DNA of 34,306 nt, from positions 1 through 34,306 of the forward strand of contig JAGBNT010000019.1 in assembly GCA_017634255.1 (NCBI GenBank). The letters run 5' to 3'. The notes beneath the pieces were generated by a model. That model was not told where the DNA came from, did no database searches, and saw only the letters and a list, made by a program, of their open reading frames with translations. The DNA comes from Lachnospiraceae bacterium (GTDB lineage Bacteria; Bacillota_A; Clostridia; Lachnospirales; Lachnospiraceae). Of this stretch, positions 16,036 to 24,170 are shown one piece after another (position 1 is the stretch's first letter; each line of letters opens with the position of its first letter). The translations under genes were made by a program, and so were the position numbers.

Positions 16036-18704
16036 ACAGGATAAAAAAATGGATAACTTCCTTTTATGACGACTCAGTCAGCATGCAGGACAGGATATTC
16101 AGGCTCTTTACCTCCATTGCCATACTTGCGGTCGGCGTTGCGTTTATCATGGGCTTTTTCATCCATGAAAGCTTTGCGGATATGGCAGGGATGGCAGGAG
16201 CCATTATCGTATTCTCTTTTATAACCTATTTTTCTGTTAAATATAAAAGGGTGCAGCTGGGAGCCTCTATAATGGCGGTGCTGATAATCTGCCTGCTTCT
16301 TCCGCTCGTATATTTTTCCGGGGGAGGTATCTACGGCGGCTCCCCCATATGGTTCGTATTCTGCTTCGTCTACGTTTCCCTTACTGTAGAGAATAAAAAG
16401 CTGGTGGTGTTTTTGTATATCCTTGCCTCTGTCATGACGGTTACGGTATTCTGGCTTTCCTACAAATATCCTGAGCTTGTCAGCGCCCATACGAGGGAGG
16501 AGGCGCTAGCCGATGCCGTTGCCGCCATAATTCTGGTAAGCCTTTTAATAAGCCTTATGGTCAATTTCCAGATGAAGATATTCAGGGACAAGAACAGGCA
16601 GGTTCGTGAAAAAAGCAAGGAGGTGGAGGAGTTAAACAGGGCTCAGAACCGCTTCTTTTCCAGCATGAGCCATGAGCTTAGAACCCCCATAAATACCATA
16701 ATCGGCTTAAACGAGATGATCTTAAGGGAGGATGTTTCAGACGAGGTGGCGGAGGACGCCCGGAGCATCCAGGGAGCCAGCAAGATGCTCTTAGCGCTTA
16801 TAAATGACGTGCTGGATATGTCCAAGCTCGAATCCGGAAAGATGGATATAGTACCAGTGTCCTACGATGTCGGAGCCATGTTTTCGGAGATAGTGAACAT
16901 GGTCTGGGGCAGAGCCAGGGATAAGGGTCTGGCGCTTCATGTGGATGTGGATTCAAAGACCCCAAGCCAGCTCTTCGGGGATGAGGTGCGAATAAAGCAG
17001 GTTCTTATAAATCTCTTAAATAATGCCATAAAATATACCTCAGAGGGTTCTGTCTCCCTTTCGGTCCAGTGCGATACTTTAGCTTCCAATAAGGTAAGGC
17101 TCGTGATCACCGTGGCGGATACGGGCATGGGGATAAAGAAGGAAAATATCCCGCTTTTATTCAACGCCTTTAAGAGGGTGGATGAGGAGAGGAACCGCAA
17201 TGTCGAAGGAACGGGCTTGGGGCTCTCGATAGTAAAGCAGCTCGTGGATCTAATGGGCGGGGAGGTACAGGTAAACAGTATCTACACAAAGGGTTCTACG
17301 TTTGTAGTTACTCTGGAGCAGGAGATAGTGGACCCGAAGGAGCTCGGAGAGCTGGGGCTAGAGACCAGGCACGCCCTTAATGTCAGAGAGCATTACAGGC
17401 AGAGCTTTGAGGCGCCCGACGCCCATCTGCTAATAGTGGACGACAATGATACGAATCTTATGGTGGCTTCAAAGCTTTTAAGGGATACGAAGGTAAATAT
17501 CGACATTGCCCTCTCGGGAGCCGAGTGCTTAAAGAAAACCTTCAGCGAGAGGTATGACCTTATTTTTATGGACCATCTGATGCCGGGGATGGACGGCATT
17601 GAGTGTCTGAATAAAATCCGCTCTCAGGAGGGCGGACTTAACAGGGAGACCCCGGTGGTCGTGCTTACGGCAAATGCAGGAAGCGACAATCAGGCTCTCT
17701 ATAACAAGGCAGGCTTTGACGGGTATATATTAAAGCCCGTGAGCGGCTCGGTGCTGGAAAATACACTGCTTAAGATCCTTCCCAGGGAAAAGGTCATGGT
17801 ATTAAACGAGGATACGGACGTAACGGGAGAGGACACCCTGTTTAAGAAGCATATCGATAAGGTGCCGCTGCTCATTACGACGGAAAGCGTCTGTGACCTT
17901 CCTGCAAAAAAGCTGGATAAGCTGGGTATACCGGTCATTCCGTTTAATATATTCACAAAGGAGGGAATGTTCCTTGACGGCGTGGAGACCGAATCCGACG
18001 GGGTTTTGGGTTACCTTAAGGATGAAAGGAACGAGGTCCACTCGGATGCCCCGCAGGTAAAGGTATACGAGGAATTTTTTGCACGGTGCCTGACTGGTGC
18101 CCGTCATGTGCTGCATATAACCATAGCAGACCGTGCCAGCAACGGTCTTGCCTATTCCACTGAAGCAGCCGCCACCTTTGACAACGTTACGGTATTCGAC
18201 TCCGGGCATCTCTCCAGCGGAATGGGACTGGTGGTTTTAGAGGCGAAGAGGCTTGCCGAGGACGGATGCTCCCTCGAAGAGATACTTTTAAGGCTCGAGG
18301 ATACGAAGAAAAAGGTCCATACCAGCTTTGTGGTCACTGATACGGACTTCCTTGCCAGAACCGGACGCATAAGCAGGCAGGTAAACGTCATATGCAGGTC
18401 CTTAATGCTCCATCCGGTGCTCGTTATGAAGAGGAACAAGATAACGGTAGGAGGGATAATCGGAGGAAGCAGGGAGAACAGCTGGAGAAAATATATCAAT
18501 AAGGCGCTGGAGATACTGGCGCAGATAGATAAGAAGAGGCTTTTTATAACCTATGTGGGGCTAAGTCATGAGGAGCTTAAGATGATAGAGGGGCTCGTAA
18601 AGGAAAAGGTTGTATTTGAAGAGGTGATAATTCAGAGGGCCTCATCCGCCATCTCTATCAATTGCGGCGCAGGAACGTTCGGGTTGATATTCAAGGAAGA
18701 GTGA
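16032..18704 (+). CDS. Membrane hybrid histidine kinase fused to a DegV (fatty-acid-binding) domain
   Basis: An 890-residue protein; GGAGG at 16018-16022 precedes ATG 16032. There are about six TM helices (residues about 22-190), then a short coiled coil and HisKA with His214 (MSHELRTP). HATPase_c shows NLLNNAIKYT, VADTGMGI and EGTGLGLSI. The receiver (about 459-588) has Asp514 in LIFMDHLMPGMDG and Lys in YILKPV. Residues about 612-889 form a complete DegV/EDD fold: TTESVCDLP (616-624), a Ser-Asp-Ala-Pro segment, TVFDSGHLSSGMG, FLARTGRISRQV, and the closing INCGAGTFG. DegV proteins (FakB type) bind a fatty acid and present it to FakA kinase. The usual closing motif carries a His before GpG; here Asn877-Cys878 stand in its place, so hand-over to FakA may be altered. 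No sequence break separates the modules, so the fusion is real in this assembly. It probably couples lipid state to phosphorelay. Confidence 0.9.
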   Translation: MNRIKKWITSFYDDSVSMQDRIFRLFTSIAILAVGVAFIMGFFIHESFADMAGMAGAIIVFSFITYFSVKYKRVQLGASIMAVLIICLLLPLVYFSGGGIYGGSPIWFVFCFVYVSLTVENKKLVVFLYILASVMTVTVFWLSYKYPELVSAHTREEALADAVAAIILVSLLISLMVNFQMKIFRDKNRQVREKSKEVEELNRAQNRFFSSMSHELRTPINTIIGLNEMILREDVSDEVAEDARSIQGASKMLLALINDVLDMSKLESGKMDIVPVSYDVGAMFSEIVNMVWGRARDKGLALHVDVDSKTPSQLFGDEVRIKQVLINLLNNAIKYTSEGSVSLSVQCDTLASNKVRLVITVADTGMGIKKENIPLLFNAFKRVDEERNRNVEGTGLGLSIVKQLVDLMGGEVQVNSIYTKGSTFVVTLEQEIVDPKELGELGLETRHALNVREHYRQSFEAPDAHLLIVDDNDTNLMVASKLLRDTKVNIDIALSGAECLKKTFSERYDLIFMDHLMPGMDGIECLNKIRSQEGGLNRETPVVVLTANAGSDNQALYNKAGFDGYILKPVSGSVLENTLLKILPREKVMVLNEDTDVTGEDTLFKKHIDKVPLLITTESVCDLPAKKLDKLGIPVIPFNIFTKEGMFLDGVETESDGVLGYLKDERNEVHSDAPQVKVYEEFFARCLTGARHVLHITIADRASNGLAYSTEAAATFDNVTVFDSGHLSSGMGLVVLEAKRLAEDGCSLEEILLRLEDTKKKVHTSFVVTDTDFLARTGRISRQVNVICRSLMLHPVLVMKRNKITVGGIIGGSRENSWRKYINKALEILAQIDKKRLFITYVGLSHEELKMIEGLVKEKVVFEEVIIQRASSAISINCGAGTFGLIFKEE

Positions 18705-18716
18705 GGTGCTTAATGA

Positions 18717-18904
18717 CAAGGGGGTGTAGCGATGAAATATATTCAAATGGCTCTGACCACACTAAGTTCACCGTTCGCCTTGAAACGGCGCTCATGTCCC
18801 TAACACCTCGCTTCGCTCGGCGCACTCAATCGCGCCCGGCGGCTCCGGTTCTCTAAGTGTGTCAGGCTAATTATTTGAATATATTTCATCGCTACACCCC
18901 CTTG
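18717..18904. repeat. Long stem-loop with 32-bp perfect inverted repeat
   Basis: The arm at 18717-18748 is the exact reverse complement of 18873-18904, 32 of 32 bases (outer end CAAGGGGGTGTAGC, inner end TATTCAAAT). Pairing continues imperfectly inward (CTGACCACACT against AAGTGTGTCAG). The 124-bp interior is GC-rich, includes CTCGCTTCGCTCGG, and has no ORF of its own. It begins 12 bp after the stop of the kinase-DegV gene. It could be a MITE-like insertion, a strong transcript-end structure or a processed RNA; there is no T-run after it. Confidence 0.8.
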
Positions 18905-19107
18905 GATTGTTCAGGGGGCTCTCCCCTCGCGATTGACGCGCTTAGTTTTCTATGATATATTGAATTTCCGGTAAATTACTAGGAAATGTCAGGTTTGAGT
19001 CCGACATCACGGGCTCATACTTTTTGCTGTATATTGCAGAACTGTGCAGGGAAAATTATGTAAACTATTGCTGGCATGGCTTTACATGCCGAAAGAGAGG
19101 AAGACAA
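18905..19107 (+). promoter_or_regulatory. suf operon upstream region with candidate promoter
   Basis: With the stem-loop before it, this completes a 403-bp gene-free stretch. The best promoter is TTGCAG (19034-19039), 17 bases, TATGTA (19057-19062), a moderate match. A small hairpin GGCATG/CATGCC (19073-19090) lies in the leader just before the ribosome site. Further up, ATTTCC/GGAAAT arms around 18964-18986 could be an operator. No IscR or SufR site was recognised, and no riboswitch consensus. Confidence 0.4.
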
Positions 19108-19842
19108 ATGTCATTACTGGAAGTAAGAGATCTGTCAGTGGGAGTTGAGGAGGCTGAGATCCTCCATGGCATCTCACTGGACATAGATGCGGGACAGACA
19201 CATGTTCTCATGGGACCCAACGGGGCGGGCAAGTCCACATTGGGCTATGCCCTTATGGGAAATCCCAATTACCACATCCTTTCCGGAGAGATACGCTTCG
19301 ACGGCAGGGTGATAAATGATGATACCGCCGATAAGAGAGCTCTGGCGGGAATGTTCCTGTCCTTTCAAAATCCCCTTGAGGTACCGGGAATTTCCCTGTC
19401 CAGCTTTGTCAGGAACGCGGTTTCCCAGAGGAACGGGGGTAAGGTCAAGTACTCCGAATTTAAGAAAGACTTAAGCTCCAGTATGGAGGTGCTGTCCTTT
19501 GATAAGGCTTATAAGGACAGGGACTTGAATGTGGGCTTTTCCGGCGGCGAGAAGAAAAAGGCAGAAATACTCCAGCTTTTGATGCTGCGTCCGAAGTTTG
19601 CCATTTTGGACGAGACGGATTCGGGTCTGGATGTGGACGCGGTCCGCACGGTTTCCAAGGGTATCGAGGAATATAAGGAAAGGATGAACGGAGCCCTTTT
19701 GATAATCACACATTCGACAAAGATACTGGAATCACTCAAGGTGGACTTTACGCATATTCTCGTCAAGGGAAGGATAGTAAAGAGCGGAGACGGAAGTCTT
19801 GTTGAAGAGATCAATAAGAAGGGCTTTGAGGAGTATATTTGA
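19108..19842 (+). CDS. sufC: Fe-S cluster assembly ATPase SufC
   Basis: A 244-residue ABC-type ATPase of the SUF scaffold complex. Walker A GPNGAGKST begins at residue 37, the Q-loop is FLSFQNPLEVPG, the signature VGFSGGEKKKAEI, Walker B FAILDETDSGLDVDA, and the H-loop ITHST. FQNPLEVPG and the DETDSGLD motif are characteristic of SufC rather than transport ATPases, and there are no membrane segments. ATG 19108 follows AGAGGAAG; the frame is open further upstream (to 19024), but that part has Cys-rich sequence unlike SufC. First gene of sufCBDSU; its TGA lies next to the start of sufB. Confidence 0.95.
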   Translation: MSLLEVRDLSVGVEEAEILHGISLDIDAGQTHVLMGPNGAGKSTLGYALMGNPNYHILSGEIRFDGRVINDDTADKRALAGMFLSFQNPLEVPGISLSSFVRNAVSQRNGGKVKYSEFKKDLSSSMEVLSFDKAYKDRDLNVGFSGGEKKKAEILQLLMLRPKFAILDETDSGLDVDAVRTVSKGIEEYKERMNGALLIITHSTKILESLKVDFTHILVKGRIVKSGDGSLVEEINKKGFEEYI

Positions 19843-19844
19843 GC

Positions 19845-21251
19845 ATGGCAGAAGAAAAAACCACCGTCGAAGATATAGACAGGAGCCTCTACGATTTTAA
19901 AGACAGCGAAGAGGGCTTTTATAAGGTAAACGAGGGGCTGACCCCCGAGATCGTAGAGCAGATCTCTAAGGAAAAGAATGATCCGGAGTGGATGAGGCAG
20001 TTCAGGCTGCAGTCCCTTGAGGTTTATAATTCGCTTAAGGTCCCGGACTGGGGCCCCGACATTACAGACCTCAATATGGACGATATCGTAACCTATGTCC
20101 GTCCCAATACGGGTATGAGCGCGAAGTGGAGCGAGGTCCCCGACGATATTAAAAATACCTTTGAAAGACTTGGAATACCGGAGGCGGAGAGGAAGTCTTT
20201 AGCAGGAGTCGGGGCGCAGTACGATTCGGAGCTGGTGTACCACAATGTCAAGAAAGAGGTACTCGAGCAGGGCGTTATCTATACGGATATGGAGAGCGCA
20301 CTTCGGGATAACGAGGAAAAGGTAAGATCCCACTTTATGAAGCTTGTCCCTCCTACTGACCATAAATTTGCCGCCCTGCACGGCGCAGTATGGTCCGGAG
20401 GGTCATTCGTTTACGTACCGCCGGGAGTAAAGGTAGAGATTCCCCTGCAGTCATATTTCAGGCTGAATGCCCCCGGAGCGGGACAGTTCGAGCACACCCT
20501 CATAATCGTGGACGAGGGGGCGGATCTGCACTTTATAGAGGGCTGCAGTGCGCCCAAATACAACGTAAATAATCTCCACGCAGGCTGCGTGGAGCTCTTT
20601 GTGGGTAAAAATGCGCGTCTTAGGTATTCGACTATAGAGAACTGGTCAAAGAATATGTATAACCTAAATACCAAGCGTGCCATCTGTGAGGAGGGAGCGG
20701 TGCTAGAGTGGGTTTCCGGATCCTTCGGCTCCCACGTAAGCTACCTCTATCCCATGAGCATCCTGAAGGGGGATTTTTCAAGGGCTGAGTTTACGGGGAT
20801 TACCTTTGCAGGCAAGGGACAGAATCTGGATACGGGGGCAAAGATCGTACATTCGGGTAAGAATACCCGCTCCGTCATCTCCACCAAATCCATCTCAAAG
20901 GACGGAGGCATTTCCACCTACAGGAGCGCGATAGTTGTGCAGGAGGGGGCAAAGGCAGCGAAGTCCACGGTTTCCTGCCAGTCCCTTATGTTGGACGATA
21001 TCTCCCGCTCCGACACGGTGCCTGCGATGGATGTACGCACAAGCGATGCGGATATAGGTCATGAGGCAAGGATAGGGCGTATTTCGGATGATGCGGTATT
21101 CTATCTTATGAGCAGGGGCATTTCCGAGGAGGAGGCAAGGGCGATGATAGTCAGTGGCTTTGCCGATCCGGTTTCGAAGGAGCTTCCGCTAGAATACGCC
21201 GTGGAGATGAATAACCTCATACAGCTTGAGATGAAAGGGGCGATTGGATAA
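19845..21251 (+). CDS. sufB: Fe-S cluster scaffold protein SufB
   Basis: A 468-residue SufB with the long beta-helix core that builds and transfers the cluster in the SufBC2D complex. Typical segments: LHGAVWSGGSFVYVPPGVKV, HFIEGCSAPKYNVNNLHAGCVELF, STIENWSKNMYNLNTKRA, VSCQSLMLDDISRSDTVPAMDV, and the C-terminal FYLMSRGISEEEARAMIVSGF shared with SufD. The start is uncertain: GAGGAG (19828-19833) lies 5 nt before an in-frame TTG at 19839, which overlaps the sufC stop, and 11 nt before ATG 19845. The ATG is used here, but TTG has the better spacing. Followed by a 152-bp gap with hairpins before sufD. Confidence 0.95.
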   Translation: MAEEKTTVEDIDRSLYDFKDSEEGFYKVNEGLTPEIVEQISKEKNDPEWMRQFRLQSLEVYNSLKVPDWGPDITDLNMDDIVTYVRPNTGMSAKWSEVPDDIKNTFERLGIPEAERKSLAGVGAQYDSELVYHNVKKEVLEQGVIYTDMESALRDNEEKVRSHFMKLVPPTDHKFAALHGAVWSGGSFVYVPPGVKVEIPLQSYFRLNAPGAGQFEHTLIIVDEGADLHFIEGCSAPKYNVNNLHAGCVELFVGKNARLRYSTIENWSKNMYNLNTKRAICEEGAVLEWVSGSFGSHVSYLYPMSILKGDFSRAEFTGITFAGKGQNLDTGAKIVHSGKNTRSVISTKSISKDGGISTYRSAIVVQEGAKAAKSTVSCQSLMLDDISRSDTVPAMDVRTSDADIGHEARIGRISDDAVFYLMSRGISEEEARAMIVSGFADPVSKELPLEYAVEMNNLIQLEMKGAIG

Positions 21252-21308
21252 ACGTCCAGTGGACGTTTATGAGTGTTGAGCACGGTTCACGACGTCCGGT
21301 GGACGTCG
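21248..21308. repeat. Two triloop hairpins between sufB and sufD
   Basis: ATAAACGTCC-AGT-GGACGTTTAT (21248-21270) and CGACGTCC-GGT-GGACGTCG (21290-21308) are perfect and share the GACGTCC/GGACGT core. The first begins inside the sufB stop codon. The second can be enlarged by a flanking GTTCA/TGAAC pair. No T-run follows. They sit within the operon, so they may be mRNA stability or processing structures. Confidence 0.7.
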
Positions 21309-21403
21309 GTTTTGAACGGACCGGAGCGAAGCGGAGACAATGGCCGCGGGGCTTTCCGGCAGAGAAAGTCCTGGCTATTCAGTAACTTTGCAGGAGAAAA
21401 TAA

Positions 21404-22471
21404 GTGAAGAAAATGAAATTAAATAATCTACCCACCCTTACGTGGAATTTTCTTAAATTAAATCATGCCGAAGAGCAGATAACTGTAAAAGGGGACGATG
21501 ATTTCAGTGGGGTTTCGGTTAACATAAAAAATAACCCGGAGGGAATTAGCATAACCGAGGAGCCGAAAGCAGGAGCTGACATTCCCGGAGGAATGGGAGC
21601 CGAGGCGGAGGAGCTCTTTAAGAGTGTACGGGCAAGGGAGCTTTATATACACGTATTAAAGGGGGTTAAAGCGGAAGAGCCCTTAAGGATAGACCTGGAT
21701 TATTCCGATTGTGAATCGGGGGCTGTGAAGGTCAGGGTGGAGGCTGAGGAAGACAGCAAGGTTAACATAATACTTAACCAGCTCGGTCAGAGAGAGGGCA
21801 AGGGCTTTGCCTGCTTTAGCTTCAAGGCAGATATCCAAAGCGGGGCGAGCCTTAAGCTTGTCAATTCAAACCTCCTGGGTCGGGACTATACCTATTTTGA
21901 AAATATAGGAGCCCGCGCCGCGGACAGAGCCCTCTTCGGACTGATACAGATGGAGCTTGGAACAAAGAAGACCTATGTGGGAGTCAATGTGGACCTGGCA
22001 GGCTATAAGTCCGGCTTCGACGGCGACACGGGCTATCTTGTAAGAGGGGATGAGCTCCTGGATATGAACTACGTCATAAACCATATTGGAAGGAAGAGCC
22101 AGAGCTCCCTTATGGCAAAAGGGGCACTTAAGGACAGGGCGGTAAAGAATTTCCGCGGGACCATAGATTTAAGGCGAGGAGCCAAGGGGGCTGTAGGAGA
22201 TGAGCAGGAGGAGACGCTGCTCTTATCGGAGGGAGTAAAGAATAAGACGCTCCCGATAATACTCTGCGATGAAGAGGATGTAGAGGGCACCCACGGCGCT
22301 TCCATAGGGCGGCTCTCCGAGGAGGTTCTTTTCTATATGACCTCAAGAGGCATATCGGAGGCAGAGGCAGAGCTGCTTATGACCAGAGCAAAGCTGGACA
22401 GCATAAGGCGGCTTATCGACGATGAGGAATCCCAGGGGAGGATTCAGCACTACCTGGAGACCAACCTGTAA
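21404..22471 (+). CDS. sufD: Fe-S cluster assembly protein SufD
   Basis: A 355-residue SufD-family partner of SufB and SufC. The beta-helix core is weakly conserved in the first half; the second half shows FENIGARAADRALFGLIQMEL, KNFRGTIDLRRGAKGAVGDEQEETLLLSEG, VEGTHGASIGRLSEEVLFYMTSRGISEAEAELL. The His in THGASIG matches the conserved SufD histidine region. GTG 21404 is chosen because CAGGAG lies 7 nt upstream; ATG 21413 would be 16 nt away. It is 12 bp upstream of sufS. Shorter than enterobacterial SufD (about 420), as is common in Clostridia. Confidence 0.9.
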   Translation: MKKMKLNNLPTLTWNFLKLNHAEEQITVKGDDDFSGVSVNIKNNPEGISITEEPKAGADIPGGMGAEAEELFKSVRARELYIHVLKGVKAEEPLRIDLDYSDCESGAVKVRVEAEEDSKVNIILNQLGQREGKGFACFSFKADIQSGASLKLVNSNLLGRDYTYFENIGARAADRALFGLIQMELGTKKTYVGVNVDLAGYKSGFDGDTGYLVRGDELLDMNYVINHIGRKSQSSLMAKGALKDRAVKNFRGTIDLRRGAKGAVGDEQEETLLLSEGVKNKTLPIILCDEEDVEGTHGASIGRLSEEVLFYMTSRGISEAEAELLMTRAKLDSIRRLIDDEESQGRIQHYLETNL

Positions 22472-22483
22472 GGAGTAGGAGCA

Positions 22484-23698
22484 TTGGAAAACAGATTTCG
22501 GAGGGATTTTCCCATATTTGAAAACAGCGGGGTGCACTATCTGGATTCGGCGGCAACCTCGCAGCGTCCAAAAGAGGTCATAGCTTCAATAAGCGAGTTT
22601 TACGAGACGATGAACGCAAACCCCTTAAGGGGGCTTTATTCTTTAAGCATGAGCGCTACCGATGCCTATGAGGCGGCAAGGAGCAAGGTCGCTTCATTTT
22701 TAGGAGCCGGGAGCGAAAGGGAGATAATATTTACCAGAAACACCTCGGAAGCCTTAAATCTCGTAAGCTACAGCTACGCCCTTTCCGAATTAAAGGAGGG
22801 CGACGAGATAGTTTCAACGGTAATGGAGCACCACTCAAATATGCTGCCCTGGCAGTACGCGGCACGAAAGACGGGGGCGGTTTTAAAATACCTGGAGCCC
22901 GACAGCTTCGGGAGGTTCTCTGACGAGGAGATAGCTTCAAAGATAACCCGCAAAACCAAGCTTGTGGCAATAGGTCATGTTTCGAATGTTCTGGGCTGCA
23001 CCAATCCCGTGAGGAAGATAGCGGATAAGGCGCACTCGGTAGGGGCGGTGGTCGTAGTGGATGCGGCGCAGAGCGCTCCCCATATGAAGCTCGACGTAAG
23101 TGACCTTGGGGCGGATTTTCTCGCCTTTTCAGGACATAAGCTCATGGCACCCTTTGGAATAGGAGTGCTCTACGCCAAAGAGGAGCTTTTGGAGAGGATG
23201 GCTCCTTTTAACTACGGCGGAGAGATGATAGAGACAGTCACTCTGGAGGGGGCGACCTACGCTCCGCTGCCGCATAAATTCGAAGCCGGAACTGTGAATG
23301 CCGCCGGAGCATACGCCCTCGGCAAGGCAATAGATTATCTTGACGCAGTGGGCTATGATTTTATAAAGGAGACGGAGGAGGCGCTTACCCGGATAATATT
23401 CGAGGAGTTTGATAAGCTCCCTTACGCCCATATTCTAGGGTCTTCCGACCCTAAGGAGCATTGCGGGATAGTATCATTTACGATAGACGGGGTGCATCCC
23501 CACGATATAGCGTCTATCCTAGACGGGGACAACGTGGCAATAAGAGCGGGGCACCACTGTGCAGAGCCTCTGCACCGGTTCCTGAACATACCCTCCACAG
23601 CCCGGGCGAGCATCTATCTTTATAACACGGAGGAAGATGTACGGGCATTTATAGAAAGCATCAAAAAGGTAAGAGGTATACTTGGCTATGGCAGCTAA
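22484..23698 (+). CDS. sufS: Cysteine desulfurase SufS
   Basis: A 404-residue PLP enzyme that takes sulfur from cysteine and hands it to SufU. Motifs: YLDSAATSQRPKEVI at the N-terminus, VVVDAAQSAPH, the Schiff-base lysine Lys219 in FSGHKLMAP, FEAGTVN, and the persulfide Cys359 in RAGHHCAEPLH. The active-site loop is of the class II short form that works with SufU. The start must be TTG 22484 (AAGGAG 8 nt upstream): the conserved FPIFENSGVHYLDSAATS begins within ten residues and no ATG lies in reach. It overlaps sufU by 11 bp. Confidence 0.95.
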   Translation: MENRFRRDFPIFENSGVHYLDSAATSQRPKEVIASISEFYETMNANPLRGLYSLSMSATDAYEAARSKVASFLGAGSEREIIFTRNTSEALNLVSYSYALSELKEGDEIVSTVMEHHSNMLPWQYAARKTGAVLKYLEPDSFGRFSDEEIASKITRKTKLVAIGHVSNVLGCTNPVRKIADKAHSVGAVVVVDAAQSAPHMKLDVSDLGADFLAFSGHKLMAPFGIGVLYAKEELLERMAPFNYGGEMIETVTLEGATYAPLPHKFEAGTVNAAGAYALGKAIDYLDAVGYDFIKETEEALTRIIFEEFDKLPYAHILGSSDPKEHCGIVSFTIDGVHPHDIASILDGDNVAIRAGHHCAEPLHRFLNIPSTARASIYLYNTEEDVRAFIESIKKVRGILGYGS

Positions 23699-24170
23699 TT
23701 CGATCTACGGAAATATATTGAATGAACACAATCTGCGTCCCACCCACAGGGGGACGATGGAGGATCCTACTATCGTGCTCGAGGGGGTAAATCCCACCTG
23801 CGGCGACGATATTTTTCTGTATCTTAAGATAGAGGACGGGGTCGTTGAGGACGGCTGTTTTTCAGGGTCTGGCTGCGCCATTTCCCAGGCGTCCACGGAT
23901 ATCATGCTGGACCTTATAATAGGTGAGGATAAGGACACGGCCTTAGACTATGCCGGCAAATTCATGCGTATGATAAGGGGAGAGGCCAGCGAAGAGGATA
24001 TAGAGGAGCTCGATGAGGCAGGCATCCTTAAGGATATAAGCCATATGCCCGCCCGGGTCAAATGTGCGACCCTGGCCTGGCGTACCATGCAGGAAATGAT
24101 GGAGAAGGATGAAAGCGCCGGTCACGGACACGAGGATCACTCTGTATGCGCGGAAAATTCAAACAGATAA
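23688..24170 (+). CDS. sufU: Fe-S assembly sulfur-acceptor protein SufU
   Basis: A 160-residue zinc-dependent SufU. Ligands counted from the upstream TTG: Cys40 and Asp42 in NPTCGDD, Cys65 in SGSGCAISQAS, Cys128 in ARVKCATLAW. It accepts persulfide sulfur from SufS and passes it to SufBCD. The C-terminus has a His/Glu/Asp-rich tail (DESAGHGHEDHS) that could hold metal. The start is ambiguous, as in sufB: AGAGG (23672-23676) is 5 nt before TTG 23682 and 11 nt before ATG 23688. The last 25 bp overlap the CotH-like gene in another frame. Confidence 0.93.
   Translation: MAANSIYGNILNEHNLRPTHRGTMEDPTIVLEGVNPTCGDDIFLYLKIEDGVVEDGCFSGSGCAISQASTDIMLDLIIGEDKDTALDYAGKFMRMIRGEASEEDIEELDEAGILKDISHMPARVKCATLAWRTMQEMMEKDESAGHGHEDHSVCAENSNR

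Noticed and set aside
16032..18704. Kinase and DegV as two adjacent genes
   Set aside because: The frame is continuous with no stop, and no ribosome site plus start was seen between the receiver and DegV parts (about 17790-17870).
18717..18904. Rho-independent terminator
   Set aside because: The loop is 124 bp and no T-run follows the right arm; the structure is far larger than an intrinsic terminator.
19024..19107. N-terminal extension of SufC
   Set aside because: The extra residues (LYIAELCRENYVNYCWHG) are unlike SufC, lie over the candidate promoter region, and ATG 19108 has a good ribosome site.
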